Shown piece after piece: positions 33,695 to 45,083 of a stretch of 64,000 nucleotides of DNA (position 1 is its first letter; each line of letters starts with the position of its first letter). Source of the stretch: Pilaira anomala (taxonomy: Eukaryota; Mucoromycota; Mucoromycetes; Mucorales; Mucoraceae); assembly GCA_025716855.1 (NCBI GenBank), contig JAIXMQ010000003.1, positions 62,001-126,000 of the forward strand, given 5' to 3'. Made by a program: the position numbers and the translations under genes. Under the pieces are notes generated by a model. It was not told the DNA's origin. It saw only the letters and a program-made list of their open reading frames with translations, and did not search any database.

Positions 33695-34531
33695 ATGTCC
33701 ACTATCCAAACTCCCGCTCTCGAATCCCATTTGATGGATCAAGACGTTTTCTCTCAACTCTATCAACAACTTACCCCAACAATGGGTACACCATTCCAAG
33801 AATCATCTTCTGTATTCGATGAATGGTTAAAACAAGATTTCTTATCACCAGAATGTAGCGTTCATTCTTCACCTGAAATCAATACTCCTTTAGATCAATT
33901 CTTGATGTCTCCACCATTTCAACCCAAGGAAGAATTACGTTTAAGTCATGGTTGCCCTTTTACTGAAAAAGATCTTGATGTTTCTGCCATCTTAGATTCA
34001 CCTACCACTCAACTCTTTAATCATACTGCAACTCCTTTACAACTTCCCATGACTAACTTGTTTGCTGATATTGGTACTGACTCCTTACCTGCTGCTTTAG
34101 CTGCATTAGCTGCAGTCGCTGCTCCTCCTCCTACTGCTACTACTCAACCATCCACTCCAGTATTAATACCTGAAGTATCTCCTGCTGTTCATAGTGCTAC
34201 CACGCCTACTTTCTCTGCCAAGATTAATAATAAGAAACGTGCTGCTTCTGTTATAGATGATGAAGAACCCAAGGATGAAGCTGCAGTGAAACGTCAAAAG
34301 AATACAGATGCCGCTCGTCGTTCTCGTCTTCGTAAGGTACAAAAGATGGAAACCCTTGAAATGCGCGTGAGTGAACTTGAAAAGATCAATGCTGGTTTAT
34401 TGATGCGTGTTGCTGTCTTGGATTCTGAAAAGACCAACTTGAAAGCAAAAGAATCTTCTTATGAAAGTCGTATCAAGGTTTTAGAAGATCAGTTATCTGA
34501 AGCTCATAAAGTCCTTTCTTCTCGTCATTAA
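33695..34531 (+). CDS. Gcn4/CPC1-like bZIP transcription factor
   Basis: A single exon of 278 residues. The N-terminal two thirds is acidic and Ser/Thr/Pro-rich with FDEWLKQDFLSPE- and LFADIG-type activation segments. The C-terminus has the bZIP: basic region VKRQKNTDAARRSRLRKVQK (about 198-217) with the N..AARRSR core typical of Gcn4/Cpc1, then a leucine zipper (METLEMRVSELEKINAGLLM onward). Gcn4 orthologues activate amino-acid biosynthesis genes on starvation through TGACTCA sites. The long leader with uORFs and a TGACTCA site upstream support this identity. An Ala-rich tract (AALAALAAVAAP) lies near residue 150. Confidence 0.88.
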   Translation: MSTIQTPALESHLMDQDVFSQLYQQLTPTMGTPFQESSSVFDEWLKQDFLSPECSVHSSPEINTPLDQFLMSPPFQPKEELRLSHGCPFTEKDLDVSAILDSPTTQLFNHTATPLQLPMTNLFADIGTDSLPAALAALAAVAAPPPTATTQPSTPVLIPEVSPAVHSATTPTFSAKINNKKRAASVIDDEEPKDEAAVKRQKNTDAARRSRLRKVQKMETLEMRVSELEKINAGLLMRVAVLDSEKTNLKAKESSYESRIKVLEDQLSEAHKVLSSRH

Positions 34532-35227
34532 ATTTTTTTTTTTTCCCTTTATTATTATATCTCTAGAACGAAATTATTACTATACATTTTTTTTTTTTTC
34601 CTTACATATATTCATATTATCCATTTTACGTTTTACTCGCAAAAAAAAATTTTTTTTTTTTTTCTCTTATCTCATTTTACATAATAAAATCCTGACGTTC
34701 TACATAATCTTGTATTCCCCAACAAATGTATCTAATTTTTATAATAATAAGCCAATCGAGATGTATGTGGACTGTTTATCCTAATGAAAAAAAAAAATTT
34801 ATTGTAAACATTCATCTACCGAATTGAAAAAAAGTATAAAAAAGAAACATTTTATTAAACTTTCTTTTTTTTTTTAATTCACTATCAAACCAAAAGGCAA
34901 GTATTACTAAGAAACAAAACAAAAAAGTCGGTTCTTTTTTGTTTTTATTTTATTTTTTTTTACAAGGATGAAGAAAACAGACCTGTTCTGCACTCTTACT
35001 GAAGACAAACCTTTGCCTTAACTGAAAAAAAAAAATAATTTAAAATCAAAAAAGAGAAAAACTTTTTTTCTATTTTTTACACTAGAAACTTTTTTCTAAC
35101 CTATCTTTTTTTTTTTCACAACAGATTCTTTTTGCTCTCGGTTAATTTTATATTTTATAAATAAAAAAAAAAATCTTTTTAAAAAAAAAATTTCATCCGT
35201 TACTTTTCTATCTTTTTATTTAAAATC
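34532..35227. other. Intergenic
   Basis: 3' region of the bZIP gene and promoter of the DEAD-box gene; mostly A/T tracts. No gene seen. Confidence 0.6.
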
Positions 35228-36588
35228 ATGTTGTGTCTTCGTTCTATACGATTGAATAATAAGCGTTGTTATTCTACTTTTGAGGTAGTTTTTAATACAT
35301 TTTTTTTTAACTGTCAAAAAAAAAATAATTTTTTTTGTAATTTTTTTTTTTTTTTTTTTGCTTGTAGAAGTTAGGCATTTCACCCTTCACCTGTCAAAAA
35401 TTAGAATCCAAATTTAACGTAACACGACCTACCCATGCTCAAGAACAATTCATACCGTCACTTGTCCAAGGTCGTCAAGACCTCTTGTTACGTGATCGAA
35501 CCGGTACAGGCAAAACATTCGGTACTGCCTTAACCTTAGCATCTGCTATCCCCCAATCCACCTGTTCAAGTGTCCACGCACTCTACATCGTACCCAACCA
35601 AGAACTTGCTTTTCAAATAGGCACCTGGATACAACAATTAACAAAACATGAACAAAACTTAAAAGTCATAGCCAGTCAGGACCAACGCCAACGCTCTTCT
35701 GCTGTCATCCCTCATACCGTCGTAGGTACACCCGCTCGTATTTTGGAAAGCATCCAGCAAGGAAATTTACCTGTACATGCCTTGGAACGTCTTGTCTTGG
35801 ACGAAGCCGATCAAGCTCTTTCGTTACCCAAACGTTTTGCTACGGTACGTCAACAACAGAAACGTGCTGCGCATCCTAAACCGGCTGAATTGTTGTTGGA
35901 ACTTTTAAGCAAGTATAGACATCAGACCATGATCTCGTCTGCTACTCTCAATCGTCCTTTACGCTACTTTTTAAAACAAAAAGGGTGGATCCATGATCCT
36001 CTCTTCATCGATCTTGTACAAGGATCTCAATTAGATGATGAACGTAATGCCACAGTTCAACATCATTGTTTGATCGTGTCCGATGATACCATTCGTAATA
36101 TTGAGCAAGAAAAAGAGAATGTCTCGAGTCATGATAAACGTGTTGAGTTTGACGATCTTGATGATCGTATGATGGAAAGTATAGCTGTCTTGAAAGAACT
36201 AGAACCGGTTGAAAACGGTATCTTGTTTATAAGTCCCATCACAAGTGTTGCCAGTGTAAAAGACAAGTTGAAAGAACATGGTGTAGTAGCTGAAGATATC
36301 AAAGAATATGATCCTAACGCTAAAGATAATAAACTTTGGATTGCTACTGAATTCACTGCAAGAGGTGTAGATATTCCAGGTGTATCCCATGTTTTTATAT
36401 TAGGAAAACCTGTCTCGATCACGTCTTATGTACATATGGCCGGTAGAACTGGTAGATTAAGTCCTAAAGGGTTCGTGAATGGTAAAGTCATTAGCTTGGT
36501 AAGAGAGCATGGCTGGTCCGAGTCTAAAATGTTGAATATGTATGATCTTTTAAATATTCCTGTTAAAAATTATCAACATGTGATATAA
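35228..36588 (+). CDS. Mitochondrial DEAD-box ATP-dependent RNA helicase
   Basis: Exons 35228-35284 and 35368-36588 give 425 residues. The N-terminus MLCLRSIRLNNKRCYSTFE is a mitochondrial presequence and coincides with exon 1. Helicase motifs follow in order: Q motif (TRPTHAQEQFIPSLVQGRQD), I (DRTGTGKTF), Ia (VPNQELA), Ib (VGTPAR in place of TPGR), II (DEAD near residue 165), III (SAT), V (TEFTARGVDI) and VI (HMAGRTGR, where HRxGRTGR is usual). It is short for the family and most like Mrh4-type mitochondrial helicases acting in large mitoribosomal subunit assembly; the Mrh4 link is inference. Codon use is comparatively GC-rich. Confidence 0.88.
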
Positions 36589-37532
36589 AAAAAAAAAAAA
36601 AAAAAAAATGGCATCTTTTATGAATAAAGTTTATGTATAGATTACTCATGTATGCCAGGCCAATTAAGAATGAACAAAAAAAAAGAAACTTTTCATTACA
36701 TAAAATAAAACTGAATGAACCCTACACAATAAATCTGTTTTACATATCCTGGTTGTATTTGAAAGGAGGGCTTATCTTTATAATAAATTTAAATGTGTCA
36801 ATATACTGATAATTGTATACTATGTTGTTGGATATACATACCATTATGAACATTCTAACTATGATGTTTATTTTATTTTCACAACCTTTTATACTTACCT
36901 GTTAAATATTTTCTATCTGTTAGAGTGAGGGTCATCCCGAACCATCCTAAATCTCCAACTCTATATTAATTGTATGATCTTTTACACTTGGCGTCAAGAT
37001 ACCAAAGGCCTTTTACATCCACATTGGTAAAAACATCTCCGTCTCTTCATTGCTGCGTCAAATCAAAGGGTGTGTCTTTTGCTCTCTACCAATATTAGTT
37101 ATTTAAACAAATATATCACTGGTCCACCATACGATTGATTTATGTAGTTATTGGCGAAGAAACCTTGATCTATATTCGCAACTTGGTTTACTAATAAAGA
37201 GTAGTTAACCACTACTGTATCAGCCTTAGTTCACAACAATTAGTCACTACCTAATATTCCAAATAACATTGGTCTTTCGAAATAACTTGCACATTTTATG
37301 GCATGATAATTTTATAATCTTTTTGAAATAAGGCCTTGGTCTGCTTCACTATAATGCCCATAAGACAATTATTATTGCCTTTCTTTTTGAAGCAAGTTTT
37401 GGGCTAACTAGTTATTCCCATGACAGTAAAGGCTTTTAGTTACTTTTTGATGGTAGTAAAACTACTACAAGACTGCAGTTATCGGTTTCAACAAATTTTA
37501 ATGCTACCATCACGTAAAAACAAAAAAAAAAA

Positions 37533-37672
37533 GTACTTAAAATCCTGAAAGAGGGGGTACTTTCACTAAAAAAAAAAAAATTTTTTTAGTTGTTGATTGA
37601 ATTTAATTACTAAACACCACGCTATAACTCATAAAAGTATTACCCCCTTTTTTTTTTTAGGATTTTCGGTAC
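37533..37672. repeat. Imperfect inverted repeat with arms of about 28-45 bp
   Basis: The left arm (37533-37560, GTACTTAAAATCCTGAAAGA and on to GGGGGTA) is matched in reverse by 37641-37672 (TACCCCC, T-tract, AGGATTTTCGGTAC). The similarity continues outward through an A-rich stretch to about 45 bp. The 80-bp spacer is AT-rich. It may be a decayed MITE or two element ends brought together. Confidence 0.5.
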
Positions 37673-39011
37673 TTTTTGGTTTTATGTACATACAATCAAG
37701 CCCATTCCCAGCTCGTAAAATATTGCTATACTGTAGATATAAATACAATAAGACCTTTTTTCCACTTTATTACCGTGGACTACAACGAGAAATAGAAGTT
37801 TTGATCTGACATAGTTTGCTTATTAAAGGTATAATAACGCTTACCTATTTGAAGTATAGACCGGCCTTATTAGTCTCTTTGAAGTCAACAGTCCTAATAG
37901 ACGTAAAAAAAAAAAAAAAAAAAGGCTGCACACTTTGGAAACGAAAGAGCTTAATATTCTCTTAGAGACTGGTTTCCCTACAATCTGGAAGTGCCACTGG
38001 TACATACTGTGTAATTAACGAGGGAAAATAGAACGACACTACCGCTTATCAAGTATTTGAGCAAGACCACTCTGCTTTCATTCACACATTTACCAAGACA
38101 AAAATAGCTAAATATAATACTAGTTTTTTTTTTTTATCTTTTCTCATTATAAATCAATAAAGTCTACACTTCATTTAAGAAAAAAATCTGTGGTCTACTA
38201 ATATATTTACAAGTAGATTACACATATACAACATTGAAATATTCTGCTTGAAAAACAAGGAAAAAGGCACTATAAGAATATCTTGGTATACATTAAGAAA
38301 TAAAAAGTAACAGGTGTCGCATTGAATAAGTGAAACCTTATCTAAATTTAAAGCCTCGATTGACCGCAATGTTTATCTTAAACTAGTTCATTGAAAACAA
38401 GCAAAGTGTTGCAAGTATTGCAAACTGGTTACTATTTACTTAATAATTTTATATGTAAAATTATCAATTAAGTAATCAGAGTAAGTACACTTGATGTATG
38501 TATGAAAATATAATAGAAGGAAATAGTGTATACTCATTCACAATATAGCAAGTATAATACCATTGTATTTATATTTTAAAATTGAAAAGTAAAATAAATT
38601 TCAACTGCGCATTTTTAGAAGACGAGAATATATTTAAATTGGAAGTACGTGTATTATTACATTAGGGGGGGGGGGGGTAGGTATATTCATATAAAAATAC
38701 GAAAAAGGCTGAGTGATACACCAAATCGTATCATTGAAGACGACTGTACCATTTTAATTGGACACAAGTTAAATTTGAACATTTGTAAACTCTCCTCATG
38801 TAATAAAAGCAAAAAGGCATTTCTGAATAAGTAAGGAGAATATTACTCGATTTGTTTTAATCAAGATAACACAGTTTAATAGTTTAACCTCATTATAGTT
38901 TTAAGGCACAATAATGCAAATCGCAAGAAAAAAAAAATGTGACCAAAGATTTCATGATGTAAATCAAAAGAAGGTCCAGATTTTTTTTTTTTTTTTTTTT
39001 TTACCCTTTTA

Positions 39012-39075
39012 TTCCAAAAAAGTGTAAATGCGAAAAAATCAGGTTCCAAAAATGTGTAAATGGGAAAAGATCAGA
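39012..39075. repeat. Tandem repeat, two 32-bp units
   Basis: Two adjacent copies start TTCCAAAAA-TGTGTAAATG and TTCCAAAAAAGTGTAAATGC and end GATCAGA and AATCAGG. They differ at a few positions. Confidence 0.75.
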
Positions 39076-39244
39076 CCCAGTTTCAAGGACATAATACACA
39101 GAAATAGACTAATATTGCTGCAGTGCAATGTTTTTTTTTTAAAACCCCCCCCCCCCCATTTTGCATATTCTATGTAAAAAAAAAAAAAGGAGAGCGATAA
39201 ATTAAAACATCTACCCCATCTCAAAAAAAATAAAAAAACACACA

Positions 39245-39903
39245 CCGAACGGTATATTTTAAGCTGGGAAACAATGCACCGAAGCGGTTCAGGGGTCCGG
39301 ATCGAATTAATTTCCTATCACAAGTTTAATTGGGGGTTCCTAAGCCACTAAATCAGTCACCACTTGATCCAATCTACTTGTCAAAAAAAAAAAAAAAAAC
39401 GAGTATATAGTAGTTTGAATTACACACAAAAAAAAAAGTGTACCTATTGCTGCTGCTGACAGCTATTCGTAAAATAAATAATACCTGAAATTTAAAAGAA
39501 TTGTATTTTATATTCAAATTTAACCATTCCTTTCTTTAGACAGTCTGAAATCTGGCCCCTTCAATGTCCAGCTTTTGCCAAAAGGCATGTTTTTTTGGCA
39601 GGTGTGCTACACGTCTTCTTTTTTATCCCTCATTCTGTCACGAATGTAGGCTACACTTCGACCAGAAGCCAAAGAGAGTTCTTGGTAGTATTTTTCTCGT
39701 CCATTTTTATTTATTAGATTTTTAATGAGAAATGAGACTAATAGTAAAAACAAAAAAAAAAAATTGGGGTTTTTTTTTTTTTTTTTTTTTTGAATGCACA
39801 CACAAAACACAAGTGTTTGATTATCCTGTTTTCAATTATTTTCAAATGTTAGTAAAAGTGACCCTTCGGTGCACTGTTTCCCAGCTTAAAATATACCGTT
39901 TGG
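39245..39903. mobile_element. 659-bp element with 40-bp terminal inverted repeats (MITE-like)
   Basis: The left end (39245-39284) begins CCGAACGGTATATTTTAAGC and ends GCACCGAAG; the right end (39864-39903), read in reverse complement, begins CCAAACGGTATATTTTAAGC. Thirty-eight of 40 positions agree. No clear target-site duplication is visible because the flanks are simple A- and T-rich sequence. The interior is AT-rich and codes for no transposase I recognise; a short minus-strand frame (about 39607-39708, NGREKYYQELSLASGRSVAY) may be a captured or relic segment. Best read as a non-autonomous DNA transposon. Confidence 0.75.
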
Positions 39904-40849
39904 TTTTTTTTTTATTTTTTATTTTTTATTTTTTTTTGAAAAACTTCAGGTGAAATTAAAACGATTTTTTTATTTTTTTATTCTACACATTTGTACATAA
40001 CTAATTCACAGAATGCTAAAGTAAATAAACAATAAGCAATTTAAGGTTACGACAGGTATCAGCTCATTCAAATGCAGATAAGAAAAGAATCGGCAATCTG
40101 TCCCATATATAGCTGTATATCCCATGATGTTGGGTCATGACAAAGCTAGATTACAACTGATGCTTACACTAAATTAATTAAGTAACATGATAATCTATTT
40201 TTTTTATTGGTTCAGCACAGAGAAATATACTTCTCTCAGAAAATGATAAGTTTCACGAAAAACCATGAATATTTCTTCATCGTTGAGAATTTTTTTTTTT
40301 TCTATAATAATTGACCGAGCTCGGTAATATATAAAAAAAAAAATCACATCCGATAATACATTTTACCGGAATGAAGAAGAATATAGATTCCAACTGTTCG
40401 TCTATCATTTGATGTGTGCGCGCATATATCAGGAGAAATCGGTCTGAGTTGAATGACATTAACAGTAAAGAAGCAAAAAGAAGAAAATTTTCTTAAAAAA
40501 AAAAGGGGGGAAAAACTAATCGATAAAACCCCATTACTCTATTATAGGCAAAAATACATGTATACATTACGATCTGTAATTGCTTTCCTTTTTCAATTTG
40601 GATTTACTCCTCTTTTTCTATGGTGTTACTTTTAATCGAAATAAGGTTTTTTTTTTTTTTTTTTTTTTTTTTACGTAAAAGATTTTTAATTCTCTCTCTC
40701 TGACTTAGACTGATTTGACCTTGATTCTAGTAATCATTGGGGGGGGGGGCGTTTTGATATGAAAATATTAATTTTCGTATGCTATGTTTGTTTACACAAA
40801 TGCAAATAAATATTATATATGCAAGATCAAGATTTGTTGTATGCAATTT

Positions 40850-40850
<1 letters not shown>

Positions 40851-40893
<43 letters not shown>
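40851..40893. repeat. T43 homopolymer
   Basis: Uninterrupted run of 43 T. Similar long runs occur at 40647-40672, 41602-41644 and 47879-47915. Confidence 0.9.
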
Positions 40894-40894
<1 letters not shown>

Positions 40895-41501
40895 ATACTT
40901 ACAGATATGTAACGATAAAAGAAATCCCGACTTGATTTTGTGTTTGTAACATAAAAAAATATCTATTATGTATGCAAAAACTTTTTCACCGATTAAACGG
41001 TTCATGGTATTATTCCAAGTTCTTGCATTTTGTTTATTTGCAAATCGACATTTCTCTTTCTTTGGATATATTGCCTTGAGTTGTAATCCAAATCAAGTTC
41101 ATATTATTGTAAGGAGAGGGGGTAGGAACTCTGATACTCATTTTACTAGAAATATATCAAGATATGACCCGTTTTTTTTTTTTTCGATAGAATCGTTAAA
41201 ATTATATTGAAACAAGTTAAGCTAATATACATTTAATGATGTTTGGGGGGGGGGGTTTCTTGGATTCTCGTCTTCATAGAGTACATGTTAAAAAAAATAA
41301 AAATAAAAAGAATAATTGAAAAGATATTTTGTAAAAGATGAAATTAACTCTTACAAAAATACTCTATTTATTCATTCCAAAATGTACATCTGGCTATCGA
41401 GATTAAGTATAATAGTCAATTTTGGGTATATCCGTCTTTTTTTTTTTTGTGTGTTTTTTTATTTCTATCAATCCAGTCAATCAAACAGACATTTTTCAAA
41501 A

Positions 41502-41599
41502 TCATCTTTTTACGAATAATTCATCTATTTCTTCCAAAGTTTTCCCCTAAACACGTAATTTACATAATTTAGCTTTATGTTTAAAACCAAATAATGAAA

Positions 41600-41647
<48 letters not shown>

Positions 41648-43540
41648 TTTGTTTCAGGTACGAAAACATAACAAAATAGACTTGCTATGATACACATGGT
41701 AGCAAAGAAAATGTAGGTTCCCATTGTACTTGTTGCCAGTAGAAGAGGGCTTGCTTTACCTATCACTGCATTAAAAGTCCAATTAACAGCAGTGGTAATG
41801 GAAGTACTTTTTGCTCTTGTACTATTGTATAAAGATTGTTAATAATAATCTGACTTTTTTTTTCTCTCTCTCTCGGAATAGAAAGGGGGGAGGGGGCTGA
41901 TTTTGTATTACCTCATTGGATATATTTCTGAGCAATATATCCAAGGACATGGTCCCCACGATAGTGCAAAGAATATCGCGAATACTATTATTATTTCTAT
42001 TAATAAATTACTAGTGGCAAATAAATAAATAAAATTCCCACTTACTATACATGGAAGCAATACCCTTATTTTTGATAAGAAAAAAAAAAAATTTAAATTT
42101 TTTTTAAAAAAAAAAAAAAAAAAAACGTTTTTAAGGGAACTTACAAGGCCACCAGTAACGGTCAGATCACCCTCTAACCCAGGTACAGGAGTAGGTGTAG
42201 AAGAAACACAGATAGAAAAGGCGTACATGCATAATGCCATACCTACGCCTCCAGTTATTAACAAAGGTCTCCTTCCGAAGCGATCGATAAACCACAGTAT
42301 GCCCACGAGCACCATGACCATTTTTAAAATTCCGTATATACCGATAGCAAAGAGCTCTGCTTCCCCCGATGACAAACCAATCGATCGAAATACCATAGGA
42401 CTAAAATAATTAATCACATTGATACCTGTCAACTGTTGTAACATTTGTAAAATACAGCCCAACAAGAGTCTGGACCTGTTCTGTACCGAAAAGACATGTT
42501 TCCAGCTCGTAGTTGTAGTCGATAAAAGTTGACGGTCCAACTCAATAGAGGCCTGAATTTGTTCCATCTCTTGTTCAATGTCTTTGTTTACTCCCCGTAT
42601 TTTTGTAAGTACCTGGTACGCTCGTTCTATTCTACCGTGAGAACAAAGCCAGCGAGGTGTCTCAAATAAGAATATCATACCAAGCAATAAGAGAATCGCA
42701 GGTATGATTTGAATAATGAGTGGAATACGCCATAGTAAATTGTCTTGTTCATCAATTAGTTTACGTACAATATAATGAGACCAGTAAGAAAATGCTAAGC
42801 CTGTTGCTATAAAAAACATCCATAGACCTCCTAATAAGCCTCTTTGTTTTTGGTGTGCAATTTCAGCCACATAAATCTAATAGAAAATGTTTGAATAAAC
42901 AAACAAAAAAAAAAAAAAAAAAATTAGGAAGAAAGACTTACTGGAACTAACATGCTTAAAGCACCAACACCTAAACCAGAAGTGATTCTCCCAACATACA
43001 TAACTTCAAGTTTTATTCCAATGATTTGAAGTATACCACCTATTAAAAAGATAAAGGCGGCTAACATAATACTAAATTTACGACCAAACTTGTCTAATAT
43101 TGATTATTATTTTTTTTTTTGTTAAATTAATGCAAGATCTCAACCTGTCTACTAAGTTACCTGCTGTACTTGTTGATAATAAAGCGCCAAATAAACAACC
43201 TACTTGTAATACAGATACAATCGTACCATTTATCTCTGCCTCTCTTAATTTATCATTTGGATCAATACCAAAATATGTTTGGAATGAAGGAGCTATTAAC
43301 ATACCACCTACCACACCCAAGTCGTAACCTGTTTTTTATATATATATAATAATGAGTAATATGTTTGAATTCATCTACTTTTCTAATAGCTATTTTACCA
43401 AATAAGAAACCGCCTAAACAAGCAACACTGGTGGCGAAAATAGACCAAAAGGTCAACTTATTTGGTGAAGGTAATAATGGATAATATTGGTCAAGTTCTG
43501 CATTTTGTTGGATTCTGGCAAACCTTGGTGTTAAACCCAT
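41502..43540 (-). CDS. Sugar porter (MFS sugar transporter family)
   Basis: Eight exons (43540-43399, 43328-43161, 43093-42942, 42876-42145, 42064-42046, 41996-41912, 41821-41647, 41546-41502) give 505 residues with twelve helices. Sugar-porter signatures are present: GGFLFGYDLGVVGGML, ADKFGRKFSI, VPIYVAEIAHQKQRG, FLFETPRWLCSHGR, LQQLTGINVINYFSPMVF, WFIDRFGRRPLL, GPCPWIYCSEIYPM, VPETKGKTLEEIDELF. It likely imports a hexose; the exact substrate is not determinable. Exon 5 is only 19 nt. The donor after exon 2 (GTAACT, 43160) was chosen because it yields TADKFGRK; the more distal GTTGAG breaks the frame. The acceptor before exon 7 is ambiguous (TAG or AAG, four nucleotides plus two apart). A 43-nt A-run follows the last donor. 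Confidence 0.9.
41602..41644 (-). repeat. 43-nt homopolymer filling most of the last intron of the sugar porter
   Basis: On the coding strand the donor GT is followed directly by an A-run of about 43 nt within a 100-nt intron. It may affect splicing or be unstable in length. Confidence 0.85.
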
Positions 43541-45083
43541 TTTATGATGATTATTCCAAGTATGACTGAGTAAAATATGAAAAGAGAAGAACAAACAAAA
43601 AAAAAAAAAGGAAAAAACAAAGATTGATTTGTATATATTACAAAGGTGACGCAGAAAAAAAAAAAAATAACAGCAATTTGCATAAAGAAAAATATGTTTT
43701 TTTAACGATAGTGTAACATTATTCATATAGAGGTATAAAATCAAGAAATTTGATCCGTACAATGTGAAAATTTCAATTGGACATATAGAAAAAAAAAAAG
43801 CAGCCTTAAAGTCTAACTAAAAGATATTAAAAAGCATGAGAGGGTAATTGAAATATAAAATAACTGGGTATAGAAAACAAAATGAATGCAACAACGTGGA
43901 ACTCTTGTCTATGGTACTCAAATCATATCAATCATATAGTCATTTCTTGTTTTTTTTTTAATTTTTTTTTATTTCAATACTATTGTTTTTTAATCGTGTT
44001 TTCTGATATAACTCGTTTGTGAGTTTTTGAATGATTCTTTTTGCTCATTTTTTACGGTTCAACGTTTCAACATTTTCAGCAAAAAAGGCAGTTTCCATAC
44101 GGATTGTTTTATTATTTTGCTTGCGGTGCTAAATAACTTTCGTCTAACGCTTTTTTCAGCACAAAAGCAAAGAACGAACTTAACTTACACTTCCTCAAGA
44201 AAATACAAATAAGATTATTCAAACTGAGGGGCATAGAATGCATCTAGTTAGCAAAAAGGCTTAACCTAATTTTTCCTTTAAGCGGAAGACTTGTGAGTGA
44301 TATATTATAGGCTCTGCAAACTGATTATTTATAAAAAAAATACCAAGACTTTATTATATAACATACATTTTTTTTTTTCTAGAAAGAATTTATATTTTTG
44401 ACTCTTCATCCTCTGAAATTAGACTACTTGTTCTAAATAAAACCGGCATGGGTGGGTACAATGACACTCATATTTATTTTATGTTGCAATAGTTAGCAAG
44501 GAGGAGGGGAAGGAGGTATTGGAAAAAAAAAAAAAAGTTAATTTACAGAAACCAGCCGTTATAATTTACTTACTTTTCACTTTAAAGAGTTAAAATACGA
44601 TCATGGATTTAGATGATTAAGGTAAAGTTGATATACGATAGTTTCAAATGTCGAGGTTGACTCATTTTGACTAACATTTCAAAGATAAAGACAATATGCA
44701 CGTCCTCAATCATTAGCCCCCTCCCTATGTTCCTTGAAGCTGATGGTATCAGAAATTTGAAAACATGTCCATTAAAGAAGCGGCTAGGACGCACGGGAAG
44801 TTAAAAGAACGGAATGAAATATGACAAATGATTCTGACCAAGGAGTGTGTTTCCTGCAGTTTTACCACCTTTGGTTCGTTCTTTTGATATAAACGAGCCT
44901 CACATTTTTTTTTAATGGCTATCCAAATAACAATTCAAGTTGGGGGCACTTTGCCCATATTAATTGTTATATATAGGAAAAATTAAAAGACGATTAAAAA
45001 AAGAAAAACACTGAATTTTATTATATATTTACATTACTTCAGCAGAGGTGGGTATTACATTTACATATATACACTTTTTTTTG
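43541..45083. other. Intergenic, 1.5 kb
   Basis: Promoter of the sugar porter on the left and 3' region of the J-protein gene on the right. A stretch around 44600-44900 is less AT-rich and has one open frame of 61 codons on the minus strand with no recognisable family. A TGACTCA site lies at 44658-44664. No gene is called. Confidence 0.5.

Larger units (their letters stand above)
36589..41501. other. Gene-free 4.9-kb interval between convergent genes
   Basis: No conserved coding sequence is recognised on either strand. Open frames are short and full of Lys/Phe/Ile from homopolymers. It holds repeats listed separately (inverted repeat 37533-37672, tandem repeat 39012-39075, TIR element 39245-39903, T43 tract) and several G or C runs of 9-14 nt (38665-38678, 39144-39157, 40740-40749, 41244-41254). 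This is the repeat-rich part of the window and may be a graveyard of mobile elements. Confidence 0.7.

Noticed and set aside
38665..38678. G-run as a telomere or quadruplex signal
   Set aside because: It is a plain homopolymer like many others here; there is no TTAGGG-type repeat.
36589..41501. Possible protein genes in the 4.9-kb interval
   Set aside because: All frames are under 100 codons, dominated by homopolymer codons, and show no conserved motif.
43094..43149. Distal GT donor (GTTGAG) for sugar porter exon 2
   Set aside because: It leaves the exon in a phase that cannot join FGRKFSI; the upstream GTAACT gives TADKFGRK.
44609..44794. 61-codon minus-strand frame in a less AT-rich stretch
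   Set aside because: No recognisable domain, no splice partners and no clear promoter; noted only as part of the intergenic region.
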